Source: Cohnella rhizoplanae (GTDB taxonomy: Bacteria > Bacillota > Bacilli > Paenibacillales > Paenibacillaceae). Taken from it: 42,206 bases of DNA. Positions 1-8,188 of the stretch are shown here, piece after piece (the stretch's first letter is position 1; the number at the start of each line of letters is the position of its first letter). The stretch is taken from positions 1-42,206 of the forward strand of contig NZ_CAOJCN010000036.1 of the NCBI RefSeq assembly GCF_948329515.1, in the 5' to 3' direction. Position numbers and translations under genes: made by a program. The notes under the pieces were generated by a model. The model had not been told where the DNA came from. It did no database searches and saw only the letters and a program-made list of their open reading frames with translations.

Positions 1-15
1 GAAGGTGCAGCAGCC

Positions 16-1755
16 ATGATCTTGCAAGGCGTCCCCGCTTCCGCCGGCTATGCGATCGGCAAGGCGCGAGTCATTCGCAAGAAGGACCACTCGCGCCAGC
101 CGGTTGTCAGAATAGCTCCATCGGGCGTGACGAAGGAGCTTGAACGGCTCGAAGCGGCGCTAACTCGCGCTGCGGATGAGCTTTCCCGATTGCATGCGAA
201 GTGGATTCGCGACAATAGGGAACAAGAAGCGGAGATATTCGAGGGGCATTTGTTTCTGATCCGAGATGAAGAGCTGCTATCTTTGGTTCGGACCAAGATT
301 ACGGACGAGCTTTTGCAAGCGGAGTTTGCCGTTGGCGAGGCTGCGGAAGCCATCGCATCCAGATTGAGCGAATTGGACGACCCGTATCTACAATTGCGCA
401 GTGCCGATATTCGGGATATCGGCGATCGGATCTGCCGTTGTTTATCGAATAAACCGGTTGAGCGGACGGAGTCGAACAACGAGCGGGAGATCCTGATCGC
501 GGAGGATTTATTGCCAACCTATATCGCGCAGCTGGATGAAGCCGCCGTAATCGGCTTCGCCACATCGTTCGGGGGGGCAACGTCGCACACCGCGATTATC
601 GCCCGGTCTTTGGGACTGCCCGCCGTGATCGGCGCGGGCGCGAGTCTTGAACAAGTGAAGGACGGCCAAACGATTATCCTTGACGCCGTCGCAGGAACCG
701 TGATACTCGAACCTTCCGAAGGCGATCTTGCGAGGTATGGCGAGTTAAGCGAACAGCATCTTCGCCGAATGAATACGTTGCGATCGTATAAGGACCGCCC
801 TACGCGAACGAGCGATGACCACCTCGTCGAATTGACGGCCAATATCGGATCGGTCAAAGAGGCTTTGTCCGCCGCAGATCAGGGCGCAGAAGGAATTGGC
901 TTATTTAGGACCGAGTTCCTGTTCATGGAGAGAAATGATCTGCCGGACGAAGAAGAGCAGTATCGGGTCTACCGGGACGTCGTACAGGCGATCGGCCCCG
1001 AGGCCCCCGTCGTTATTCGGACGATGGATATCGGCGGGGACAAGGAACTGCCTGCGCTGAATTTGCCCCAGGAACAAAATCCGTTTCTCGGGTTCCGAGC
1101 CATACGGATCAGTTTGGAGAAGACGGATCTTTTCAAAACGCAGCTTCGCGCCATTTTGCGCGCAAGCGCCATGGGGAATATTAGCATTATGTTTCCCATG
1201 ATCTCGACCATGCAGGAGCTGCGCCGCGCGATAGAGGCGGTGGAGGCTTCAAAGGCGGAGCTCGCGGAAGCAGGCTTGCCGTTTAACCGCGCCATTCGGA
1301 TCGGAATCATGATCGAGGTGCCGGCGGCGGCGATCATGGCCGACCGTTTTGCCAAGGAAGTCGATTTTTTCAGTATCGGGACGAACGATCTCGTTCAATA
1401 TACGATGGCCGCCGATCGCATGAACACGAAGGTCATGCACATGAATAATGGGTTGGAGCCGGCCGTATTAAAGCTGATCCATAACGTCATTCAAGCCGCC
1501 GTCGCCGAGCGAATCCAAGTGGGCATGTGCGGGGAAATGGCGGGGCAGCCGTTGGCGATCCCGCTATTGCTCGGGATGGGGCTGCAAAAATTCAGCGTGG
1601 GCGGAGGTTCCGTATTAGCCACGCGCGAACGGATCTCACGGATCGGTAGGCGCGAATCCCAAGAACTATTGAAGGTCGTTCTGGAGCTGGACGATCCGGA
1701 GCAGATCAAAGCGTGCGTGGAGAAGTGGTATGCGAGCCGGCAAATGGATTTATAG
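16..1755 (+). CDS. ptsI: PTS enzyme I (phosphoenolpyruvate-protein phosphotransferase)
   Basis: Cytoplasmic enzyme that takes the phosphoryl group from phosphoenolpyruvate and passes it to HPr, the first step of every PTS sugar uptake route. The 579-residue length is normal for the family. The N-terminal part opens with the usual GVPASAGYAIGKA. The swivelling phosphohistidine domain has GGATSHTAIIARS, with the phospho-accepting His at residue 191. The C-terminal PEP-binding barrel has DFFSIGTNDLVQYTMAADR and GMCGEMAG, with the conserved catalytic Cys at residue 505. The ATG is preceded by a GAAGGTG ribosome site at the very edge of the window. Only 15 bases lie upstream, so a preceding ptsH cannot be confirmed, though that order is usual in Firmicutes. 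No frameshift is seen. Identification is firm. Confidence 0.97.
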   Translation: MILQGVPASAGYAIGKARVIRKKDHSRQPVVRIAPSGVTKELERLEAALTRAADELSRLHAKWIRDNREQEAEIFEGHLFLIRDEELLSLVRTKITDELLQAEFAVGEAAEAIASRLSELDDPYLQLRSADIRDIGDRICRCLSNKPVERTESNNEREILIAEDLLPTYIAQLDEAAVIGFATSFGGATSHTAIIARSLGLPAVIGAGASLEQVKDGQTIILDAVAGTVILEPSEGDLARYGELSEQHLRRMNTLRSYKDRPTRTSDDHLVELTANIGSVKEALSAADQGAEGIGLFRTEFLFMERNDLPDEEEQYRVYRDVVQAIGPEAPVVIRTMDIGGDKELPALNLPQEQNPFLGFRAIRISLEKTDLFKTQLRAILRASAMGNISIMFPMISTMQELRRAIEAVEASKAELAEAGLPFNRAIRIGIMIEVPAAAIMADRFAKEVDFFSIGTNDLVQYTMAADRMNTKVMHMNNGLEPAVLKLIHNVIQAAVAERIQVGMCGEMAGQPLAIPLLLGMGLQKFSVGGGSVLATRERISRIGRRESQELLKVVLELDDPEQIKACVEKWYASRQMDL

Positions 1756-1782
1756 TAAAAATCATAATTGGGAGCTAATGAC

Positions 1783-2354
1783 ATGATAAAGAAAATGAAG
1801 CTTGCAACGTTCGGACTGGCCGCTGCTGGGGGCGAAGGTTAGCTATGATGCCAAGTCCAAGACGGCGACGATCAGCTTGAACGGCAAGCCGGTCCAATTT
1901 ACGATCGGCTCCAAAACGGTGATTGTAGACGGCAGCACCGCTCAGATGGATACCGTGCCGGTATTGGAACAAGATCTGTTCGATGACGGGCGATAACCTG
2001 ATGAAGACGGATATGATTAAATACGCGCTCGAAGACGCCGAGACCGGCGCGATGATCGCGCCGCCGGGCAAGATCGCGAGCAACAACGCCTTCGCGACCG
2101 TCTCCTATACGTACGACGATACAAAAGACAACTTCACGATCAAAGCCAAAAACATCACGGGCGCAGACGTACCTGCCGGAGAGGCGGACGTGACTGCATA
2201 CATTCTCACCGATGCGGGCGCTCAATTCCTGAACCCGAAACGGGAACGGCCGGCCGTCAAAAAGGACGGTATCGTCACGGAAAGCATCAAGAACGAGGCA
2301 ATCGGCGAAGACGTGAATTACTTGCTCGTGAAAGGAAGATTATTGGACCGTTGA
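1783..2354 (+). pseudogene. Broken copper-amine-oxidase-type stalk protein
   Basis: Three pieces in three different frames read as parts of one secreted protein. An ATG at 1783, behind GGGAG, starts a signal-peptide-like stretch (MIKKMKLATFGLAAAG) that stops after 19 residues. The next frame, about 1805-1996, gives LGAKVSYDAKSKTATISLNG and VIVDGSTAQMDTVPVLEQD, which resembles the copper amine oxidase N-terminal (stalk) domain common in Paenibacillaceae. The third frame, 1983-2354, encodes a polar beta-rich tail (FTIKAKNITGADVPAGEADV) that I do not recognise. Small deletions at the two junctions would explain the shifts. The third piece could alternatively be a separate short gene starting at 1983 or 2001, but no good ribosome site precedes it. 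Confidence 0.6.
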
Positions 2355-2379
2355 TGTTCGGAAAAACATCCGATACGGG

Positions 2380-2434
2380 AGAAAAAAGATCGCCCCATTC
2401 CGCAAGGCCTTCTTGGCCAAGTGGAGGGCGATCT
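2380..2434 (-). terminator. Rho-independent terminator reading leftward
   Basis: Arms at 2385-2394 and 2425-2434 form a perfect 10-bp stem (AAGATCGCCC with its complement). On the minus strand the stem is followed by a run of six T (2381-2386). A second small stem lies in the loop. It fits the end of the leftward transposase remnant next to it, and the stem itself would also fold on plus-strand transcripts. Confidence 0.6.
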
Positions 2435-2543
2435 TCTTTATCTTCTGGGCGGCCGCGGTGATGAGCGCTCGCTCTTGTACTTTTTCGCGTCCTCGCAACC
2501 GGCAATAGCGAAGCCCATGGAGATCTTTGGCAGCTGCCTCGGA
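2409..2543 (-). pseudogene. IS1182-type transposase, C-terminal remnant
   Basis: Read leftward, this stretch gives KDLHGLRYCRLRGREKV followed by ALITAAAQKIKKIALHLAKK, which matches from memory the conserved C-terminal end of IS1182-family transposases. Only about 45 of the roughly 450-500 residues remain. The frame upstream (towards 2567) loses resemblance at once, and no catalytic residues are left. No terminal inverted repeat or target duplication could be paired around it, so this is a fossil of an insertion rather than a mobile element. It sits between two other broken genes, which suggests the region was rearranged through it. Confidence 0.65.
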
Positions 2544-2564
2544 AAGGACGACAACTATGATTGA

Positions 2565-2957
2565 CAAAATTATGGTGGCAATAGCCTCCTGAGTATCCTC
2601 TTTTGGCTTTTCGTATTTGATGCGCCTAAGAATTTCTTTATCTTATTCACTTTTCCAGAGCCATATCTCGACGGGGCGTTGCCCTTTCATTCCTTCGTTA
2701 CGCCTATCCGGTGGGTGGAGGCCGGTTATCCGCCGCCGGTCGTCTCCCTGCACCCGCTCGTTTTCTACGCTATCAATACCTCTATTTTTCTCTGTTACGC
2801 GAGTCGTCATACGATGTTTCCATTATAAGCTTGCGGAGCGGCATTCCCATACCAGCGTGAAGGACTTACCGGCGAAGAACCTTCGTTATTCCATGACCTC
2901 CACGGGGCCCTGGCTTCTTTCAATCGGTCGGTTCTGGAAAGAGATCATATCATTTAA
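2565..2957 (+). pseudogene. Possible broken membrane protein with in-frame stop
   Basis: One reading frame is open from 2565 to 2825, meets a TAA at 2826-2828, and then stays open in the same frame to a TAA at 2955-2957. The first part reads as protein: hydrophobic LLSILFWLFVF, then FPEPYLDGALPFHSF, then SLHPLVFYAINTSIFLCYA. The part after the stop reads as a soluble tail (GEEPSLFHDLHGALASFNRS). No start codon or ribosome site is visible at the 5' side, which abuts the transposase remnant. I do not recognise the family. The alternative frame that starts at 2617 and is open to 3018 is rich in Arg and Ser and looks like non-coding read-through. Confidence 0.35.
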
Positions 2958-3134
2958 CCTGTTTGTCATTCTTTTCGACCTAAAGGGTGCGAAAGCGCGT
3001 TATATAATCAACTCGTAACCAACAAGACACGTCATCTAAGAGGCTTTAGGTTCGGGAAGGAGGGGGAAGGAGAAACTGCTTGAGAAGGGATGCCGACAAG
3101 CTTGCCCCAGCCAATGCAGGCAGGTTGAGACCTT

Positions 3135-3173
3135 GACCTGAAGCAAGTCAAAGTCAAGCGGTAGCATCAGGTC
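3135..3173 (+). promoter_or_regulatory. Stem-loop in the leader of the Rbs-type operon
   Basis: Arms at 3135-3144 and 3164-3173 (GACCTGAAGC and GCATCAGGTC) pair over ten positions with one mismatch. They enclose short direct repeats of AAGTCAA. The element lies 38 bases before the lipoprotein ATG. A TATAAT at 3003-3008 could be the -10 of this operon, but no convincing -35 lies 16-18 bases upstream. The element could be an operator for the downstream response regulator or an mRNA leader hairpin. The rest of 2958-3210 shows no gene. Confidence 0.3.
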
Positions 3174-3210
3174 CATCCATAACAGTCACGAAAGGGAGTC
3201 AGCAAACACG

Positions 3211-4272
3211 ATGAAAAAGAAAAGTTTGTCGATCGTCTTCACCAGTGTGCTTGCATTCGCGCTTGTCGTTACGGGCTGCGGTAAATCCAGCAACGATTCT
3301 TCTGCTTCCAGCGCAGCACCTGCTTCCGGCGGCAGCGCAAGTCCGGCAGCCAGCGGCGGCGCAGCACCTGCAGCCGGATCTTACGAATATAAAACGAAAG
3401 CGGAAGGCGATATCAAGATCGGTTTCTCGCAAGCGGTCATGAACCACCCGTTCCGTATCGCAATGGTTGAATCCGCCAAGAAGTCTGCCGCCGAGCTCGG
3501 CATCGAGCTGATCGTAACCGACGGCCAAGGCGACGTAAACAAAGAAATCTCCAACATCGAGTCCCTGATCGCCCGCAAAGTTGACGCTATCGTTGTATCC
3601 AGTCTTTCCGGCAAAGCGATCTACCCGGCTTACAAGCAAGTTGCAGAAGCAAAAATCCCGCTGATCATCGCAGCTTCGGGCGTGCCGGATGACGAAAACA
3701 TCCCTTACGTCAGCTATGTCGCTACGGATGAGGTACAGATGGGTCAGCAAGCAGCGCAATACATCGCAAAAATGTTGAACAACAAAGGGAACATCGTCGT
3801 CATCGACGGCGTGCCGGAATCCACGAACTCTGAGCTCCGCCGTCAAGGTTTCATGCCTGAAATCGAGAAATTCGCCGACATCAAAGTTGTCGCTCACCAA
3901 TCGGGCGACTGGCTCCGCCTGCCGGCTATGCAAGTGATGACGAACATCCTGCAAGCCAATGACAAGATCGACGTCGTACTGGCTCAAAACGACGAAATGG
4001 GCTTCGGCGCAATGGAAGCCATTAAAAAAGCCGGCCGCGAAAAAGAAATCAAAGTCATCGGCATGGATGCTCAGAAAGAAGCGCTCGAGCTGATTAAAAA
4101 CGGAGACAACTACGTCATGTCCGTTAAAAATGAATGGTCTTCCGACACTGCATTGAAGTTGGCTGTAGATGCTGTCCGCGGCAAGCCGATCGAGAAACGC
4201 GTCGTACTGGAGGCACCCGTCATCGACAAGACGAACATCGACCAATACTACGACCCGAACTCCATTTTCTAA
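3211..4272 (+). CDS. Rbs-type sugar ABC transporter, substrate-binding lipoprotein
   Basis: Extracellular lipid-anchored receptor that captures a small solute and delivers it to the permeases encoded downstream. The signal peptide ends in a lipobox with the modified Cys at residue 23 (VVTGC), followed by a Ser/Ala/Gly-rich tether to about residue 55. The rest is a periplasmic-binding-protein-4 fold of the ribose/xylose receptor class: DIKIGFSQAVMNHPF opens the first lobe, and NDEMGFGAMEAIKKAG and VIGMDA mark the second. Length (353) is normal. The ATG is preceded by GAAAGGGAG with a rather long gap of about 12 bases. It is first in an operon with an M24-type protein, two permeases and an ATPase. 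The class usually takes pentoses, autoinducers or polyols, so the exact ligand cannot be stated. Confidence 0.9.
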   Translation: MKKKSLSIVFTSVLAFALVVTGCGKSSNDSSASSAAPASGGSASPAASGGAAPAAGSYEYKTKAEGDIKIGFSQAVMNHPFRIAMVESAKKSAAELGIELIVTDGQGDVNKEISNIESLIARKVDAIVVSSLSGKAIYPAYKQVAEAKIPLIIAASGVPDDENIPYVSYVATDEVQMGQQAAQYIAKMLNNKGNIVVIDGVPESTNSELRRQGFMPEIEKFADIKVVAHQSGDWLRLPAMQVMTNILQANDKIDVVLAQNDEMGFGAMEAIKKAGREKEIKVIGMDAQKEALELIKNGDNYVMSVKNEWSSDTALKLAVDAVRGKPIEKRVVLEAPVIDKTNIDQYYDPNSIF

Positions 4273-4329
4273 GCCGACATCACAGCCAAATGATCATTTA
4301 CAACTAAGCCAATTGGAGGTCACCATTAC

Positions 4330-5511
4330 ATGTCTAACCTAAACTTCCGCTATGAAGACGTCATGCAGGATATCCCGCTTTCCGAATATCAAGGCCGAGT
4401 GGTGAAAGCCCGTCAAGCCATGGAAAAAGAAGGCCTCGACGGCCTGCTCGTATGGTCCGATGCCGCCCGCATGTCCAATGTGCGCTGGCTCGCCGACTAT
4501 CGCGCATTCGACGGCGTATTCCCTTACCCGGCCATGGTATTCCTTCCGCTGGAAGGCGAGCCTACCTTGTTCGCAGAAGGTTCGATGGTATCCTACGCAG
4601 CTGACGAAACCTGGTTCAGCGATACCCGCGGCATCCGTCAAGAGCTTGGCAACAGCATCAAGGACTTCCTGCGCAGCAAGCCGAACGCCAAAATCGGCCT
4701 CAGCGGCTCCAAGTACCTGGCTCTCGAATTCTACGAGCAAATCATGGGCGCCCTGAACGATCCTGCGCAGCTGAAGAAAACGAACATCATCGAGTACTTG
4801 AAATCGATCAAGAGCGAGAACGAAATCCGCAACATGAAGGTTGCAGGCCGTCTGGCTGATATCGGTCTCGAAAAAATCCACGAGCTGCTCGCAACGGAAG
4901 GCTTGTCCGAGCGCGAACTGGTCCGCCAAGCTTACGCCGCCATGTTCCAAGCGGGCGCCGATACGGTTTCCTTCGACATCATGGTGCAGTCTGGCTCCAA
5001 CTCCTCCGACTTCTTCCTGGCACGTCCGCGCGACAAGAAAGTCGTCAAAGGCGAAACGATCCTCATCGATATCGGCTGCCGCTTCAATGGATATTCCTCC
5101 GATATGGCCCGCGGCGTAGGCTACGGCAACGTGTCCGACGACAAGCGCCGCATGCTTGACGCTTGCCTCGAAGCATGGACGGCCGGCATGAAGGCCATCC
5201 GCCCAGGCATGACCGGCGCGGAAGCCGATGTCGCTGCGAACGAAGTGCTTCATGACTACGGATATCCGCACATGGCCGGCGAAGGCCGCGGCTGCGCGCA
5301 TTCTACCGGTATGGATCCGGAGGAAGAAATTCCGGTCATCGGACCGGACAGCCAGGACGTTCTGGTTGAAAACCAAACGATCGCGTTCGAAATCACGCTG
5401 ATGGTTCCTGGCGTTGGCGGTACGCGCGTAGAAGACACGGTTGTCATCCGCAAGGACGGCGCCGAGTCGCTGACCAACTTCCCGCACAGCTGCTACTGGT
5501 ACCAGGACTAA
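4330..5511 (+). CDS. M24-family metallopeptidase-like protein (Xaa-Pro peptidase/creatinase fold)
   Basis: Cytoplasmic 393-residue protein with an N-terminal creatinase-like domain (to about 160) and a C-terminal pita-bread catalytic domain. All five expected metal ligands are present: Asp247 (LIDIG), Asp258 (SSDMARG), His324 (GCAHSTGMDPEEE), Glu354 (FEITLMVPG) and Glu368 (RVEDTVV), so it should be an active two-metal hydrolase. Such enzymes cleave Xaa-Pro peptides, or C-N bonds of creatine-like compounds. A GGAGGT ribosome site precedes the ATG, 57 bases after the transporter lipoprotein gene and in the same direction, which indicates a shared transcript. A hydrolase of this family inside an Rbs-type transport operon is unusual and suggests that the imported solute carries an amide or amidine bond. 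This last point is inference. Confidence 0.85.
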   Translation: MSNLNFRYEDVMQDIPLSEYQGRVVKARQAMEKEGLDGLLVWSDAARMSNVRWLADYRAFDGVFPYPAMVFLPLEGEPTLFAEGSMVSYAADETWFSDTRGIRQELGNSIKDFLRSKPNAKIGLSGSKYLALEFYEQIMGALNDPAQLKKTNIIEYLKSIKSENEIRNMKVAGRLADIGLEKIHELLATEGLSERELVRQAYAAMFQAGADTVSFDIMVQSGSNSSDFFLARPRDKKVVKGETILIDIGCRFNGYSSDMARGVGYGNVSDDKRRMLDACLEAWTAGMKAIRPGMTGAEADVAANEVLHDYGYPHMAGEGRGCAHSTGMDPEEEIPVIGPDSQDVLVENQTIAFEITLMVPGVGGTRVEDTVVIRKDGAESLTNFPHSCYWYQD

Positions 5512-5542
5512 TCCGGGAATCGGCGGGTTCATGACGACCAAA

Positions 5543-5620
5543 AGGCTTTGCACCGCTTGTTGCAAGAGGCGGGCGCATCCATGCGTCCCTTCTTACATGC
5601 GCTTGCGAAGCCTTTTTTTT
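5543..5620 (+). terminator. Terminator inside the transport operon
   Basis: Arms at 5543-5552 and 5604-5613 pair over ten positions with one G-T pair, and a run of eight T follows to 5620. A smaller hairpin lies inside the long loop. It separates the lipoprotein and M24 genes from the permease and ATPase genes, and probably makes the first two more abundant through partial read-through. Confidence 0.75.
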
Positions 5621-5676
5621 ACCCAAAACACGACTTGAAGACCGGAAATTTTTAGTGATGAAGGGGAACTTCCGAG

Positions 5677-6660
5677 ATGGAACTGAAACTGGGATGGAGA
5701 AACAGACTTGGGTTTATGATCAAGAGCCATCAAGAGGAATCGCTGCTCACACTGCTCATCGTGATCATCATCGCGATCTCCCCCATTTTTTCGCCCGATT
5801 TTTTTACGGAATACAATCTGTATAATTTGCTTCGACAAATCTCTTATACCGCCATCGTATCCATCGGCATGCTGCTCACGATCCTGATCGGCGGCATCGA
5901 TCTGTCTGTCGGATCGATCATGCAGGCGGTGGGTCTGTCCTCGATTTTGCTCATTCAGAATGATATGCCCGTCTGGTTGGTAGTCATCGTCGTGCTCCTG
6001 ATCGGGATGGCGTTAGGGCTTATAAACGGTTCGCTTATCGTATACGGACTGCTCCAACCCTTCATCGTGACGCTGGGAACCAAGATCATCATAGATGGCT
6101 CGACGCTTGTCATTTCCGACGGTAAAGGCGTAAGCGGTAACGCTCCGGACAGCTTTTTGGAGATCGGGGCGGGACATGTCGGCTCGGTGCCGATTCCCGT
6201 CATCATCATGTTCGTGCTGATATTCCTCGGTTCCGTCGTGCTCAACCGCACGGTTTTCGGCAGACAGATTTACGCCGTCGGTTCGAACCAGCTGGCTGCG
6301 CATAACTCCGGCATCCATGTGAAAAAAATTCAACTTCTCGTCTATATGTTGTCCGGTTTGTTCGCCGCGATCGCCGGACTGCTCGTGGCAGCCAGAACCG
6401 GCGCTTTCCAACCGATCACGGTCGGCGGCGGTGCCGGGGGCATGGAGCTGAACGCCATCGCGGCGGTCGTCGTCGGCGGTGCGAGCCTGGCCGGCGGCAA
6501 AGGCACGATCGGAGGGGCTTTCCTCGGCGCGCTGCTCTCCGGCCTGCTGTTCAACCTGCTCGTCTTCCTGGACCTCAACCCGTATATCCAGCAGTTTGTC
6601 TTGGGTGCCATCGTGCTGGCCGCGGTCATCTTCTCCGCTTCCAAACGCAGAAAGCGTTGA
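5677..6660 (+). CDS. Rbs-type ABC transporter permease
   Basis: Integral membrane subunit of the importer whose receptor is encoded at 3211. The 327-residue protein has the branched-chain/ribose permease fold, with many hydrophobic segments. It carries the family motifs GIDLSVGSIM (about residue 73) and AAVVVGGASLAGGKGTIGGAFLGALL (split here by position 270), which contact the ATPase. Start ATG 5677 follows AAGGGGAA at a normal distance. The ATPase gene begins 32 bases after its stop. The locus has two different permease genes, this one and 8189, so the channel is probably a heterodimer, whereas ribose systems of model species have one permease. Confidence 0.92.
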   Translation: MELKLGWRNRLGFMIKSHQEESLLTLLIVIIIAISPIFSPDFFTEYNLYNLLRQISYTAIVSIGMLLTILIGGIDLSVGSIMQAVGLSSILLIQNDMPVWLVVIVVLLIGMALGLINGSLIVYGLLQPFIVTLGTKIIIDGSTLVISDGKGVSGNAPDSFLEIGAGHVGSVPIPVIIMFVLIFLGSVVLNRTVFGRQIYAVGSNQLAAHNSGIHVKKIQLLVYMLSGLFAAIAGLLVAARTGAFQPITVGGGAGGMELNAIAAVVVGGASLAGGKGTIGGAFLGALLSGLLFNLLVFLDLNPYIQQFVLGAIVLAAVIFSASKRRKR

Positions 6661-6692
6661 TCGCCAACCTGAAGAAGTAAAGAGGGATAGAT

Positions 6693-8183
6693 ATGAAGAA
6701 CGCGATTCTCGAACTGAAAGGGATCTCCAAAAAATTCGGTCCCGCTTATGCCAATCAGAATATCAACGTGCAGCTCAAGCAAGGAGAATTTCACGCGATC
6801 GTCGGCGAGAACGGGGCCGGCAAGTCGACCCTGATCAAAATGCTCTCCGGCGTGCACCTTCCGGACGAAGGCGAAATTTACTGGAAAGGCAATGCGGTAA
6901 AGCTGGCTTCTCCCCATGCGGCTCAGAGCCAGGGTATCAGCACGCTGTTCCAAGAAATTCAGGAAATACCGGCGCTGTCCGTGGCGGAAAACATTTTTCT
7001 CGGCCGCGAGCCGAAGTCCATGGGCTTTATGAAGTGGTCGGACCTGTACAAGGAAGCGGAAGATCTGCTTCGCAGCCTGAACATCAAGATCGATTCGCAG
7101 GCGAAGATGGAAGACCTGCGGATCTCCGAGCGGAAAATGGTCGAGATCGCCCGCGCGGTATCGATCCATGCGGAGCTGATCATCATGGATGAACCCTCTG
7201 CGAATTTGAACGAGGACGAGCTCAAGATTTTGTTCGATACCATTGCGCTGCTTCGCAAGCAGAATGTAACCATCGTGTACATTTCGCACCGACTGAGGGA
7301 AATTTTCGCCATGGCGGACCGGGTAACGGTGCTCCGGGACGGCAAACACATCCAGACGATCGACATCGCGGACACGAATGAGGCCGCGCTTGTCACTTCC
7401 ATGATCGGCCGCCAATTGGAGGAGTATTATCCGGCAAAGACGGTGGAGAGCGGCAGCGTGCTGCTCGACGTAAATAATCTCGGCCTTTCCGATGGCGAGC
7501 TGCGGAACGTCAGCTTCCAGCTGCGGAAACGCGAGATCGTCGGACTTGCAGGCTTGGCAGGTTCAGGTCAGGAGCTCGTCACGAAAATCCTGTTCGGCTT
7601 GATCAAAGGGTATACGGGAAACATGGTGCTCGACGGCCGTCCGTTCCTCCCGCACTCCCCGCGCCAGAGTATGAATGCCGGCATCTCGTTCGTGCCGGAA
7701 GACCGCAAGACGCAGGGGCTGTTCCTCAACCAGAGCGTGAAGGACAACATGTCCATCACCGCCCTCGCGAAGAACTTCCTGAGCGGAGGTTTGATCAGCA
7801 AGAAAAAAGAGCTCCGCAAGGCGCAAGGCCTCATTACGCAGCTCTCAGTCCGCCCGCAGGATCCGTACAAGCACGTCGGCAACCTGAGCGGCGGCAACCA
7901 GCAGAAAGCGCTGATCGGCCGCTGGCTGATCGACAAGTACAAAATTCTCATTCTTGAAGAACCGACCCGCGGCGTCGACGTCGGCGCGAAGATGGATATT
8001 TACCAAGAGATCAACAAGCTGCTGGAACAGGACTTGGCGATCCTCATGGTGTCGTCGGAGCTTCCGGAGCTGCTCGGCATGTGCGACCGCATCCTTGTAT
8101 TCTCCGAAGGCAAGATGACCGCGGAGCTGAGTCGCGATGAGGCAACGGAAGAAAAAATCATGGAATACGCTTTTCCGAGGTGA
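6693..8183 (+). CDS. Rbs/Mgl-type ABC transporter ATPase (two fused nucleotide-binding domains)
   Basis: Cytoplasmic motor of the importer, 496 residues, made of two ABC domains in one chain as is typical of RbsA, XylG and MglA. The first half has a complete Walker A (GENGAGKST), a divergent signature (RISERKMVEIARA) and Walker B (LIIMDEPSANL). The second half has the degenerate P-loop usual in this family (GLAGSGQE), a canonical LSGGNQQKALIGRWL signature and Walker B (ILILEEPTRGVDVGAK). It lies between the two permease genes. The stop codon overlaps the ribosome site of the second permease, implying coupled translation. The ligand is not identifiable from this subunit. Confidence 0.95.
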   Translation: MKNAILELKGISKKFGPAYANQNINVQLKQGEFHAIVGENGAGKSTLIKMLSGVHLPDEGEIYWKGNAVKLASPHAAQSQGISTLFQEIQEIPALSVAENIFLGREPKSMGFMKWSDLYKEAEDLLRSLNIKIDSQAKMEDLRISERKMVEIARAVSIHAELIIMDEPSANLNEDELKILFDTIALLRKQNVTIVYISHRLREIFAMADRVTVLRDGKHIQTIDIADTNEAALVTSMIGRQLEEYYPAKTVESGSVLLDVNNLGLSDGELRNVSFQLRKREIVGLAGLAGSGQELVTKILFGLIKGYTGNMVLDGRPFLPHSPRQSMNAGISFVPEDRKTQGLFLNQSVKDNMSITALAKNFLSGGLISKKKELRKAQGLITQLSVRPQDPYKHVGNLSGGNQQKALIGRWLIDKYKILILEEPTRGVDVGAKMDIYQEINKLLEQDLAILMVSSELPELLGMCDRILVFSEGKMTAELSRDEATEEKIMEYAFPR

Positions 8184-8188
8184 GAGAG

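Noticed and set aside
3003..3008. TATAAT as the promoter -10 of the Rbs-type operon
   Set aside because: The hexamer is perfect, but no acceptable -35 lies 16-18 bases upstream and no extended -10 is present. It is mentioned only with the leader element.
2617..3018. A 133-residue plus-strand gene
   Set aside because: The protein is Arg/Ser-rich without domains and lacks a ribosome site. A different frame across the same stretch is more protein-like.
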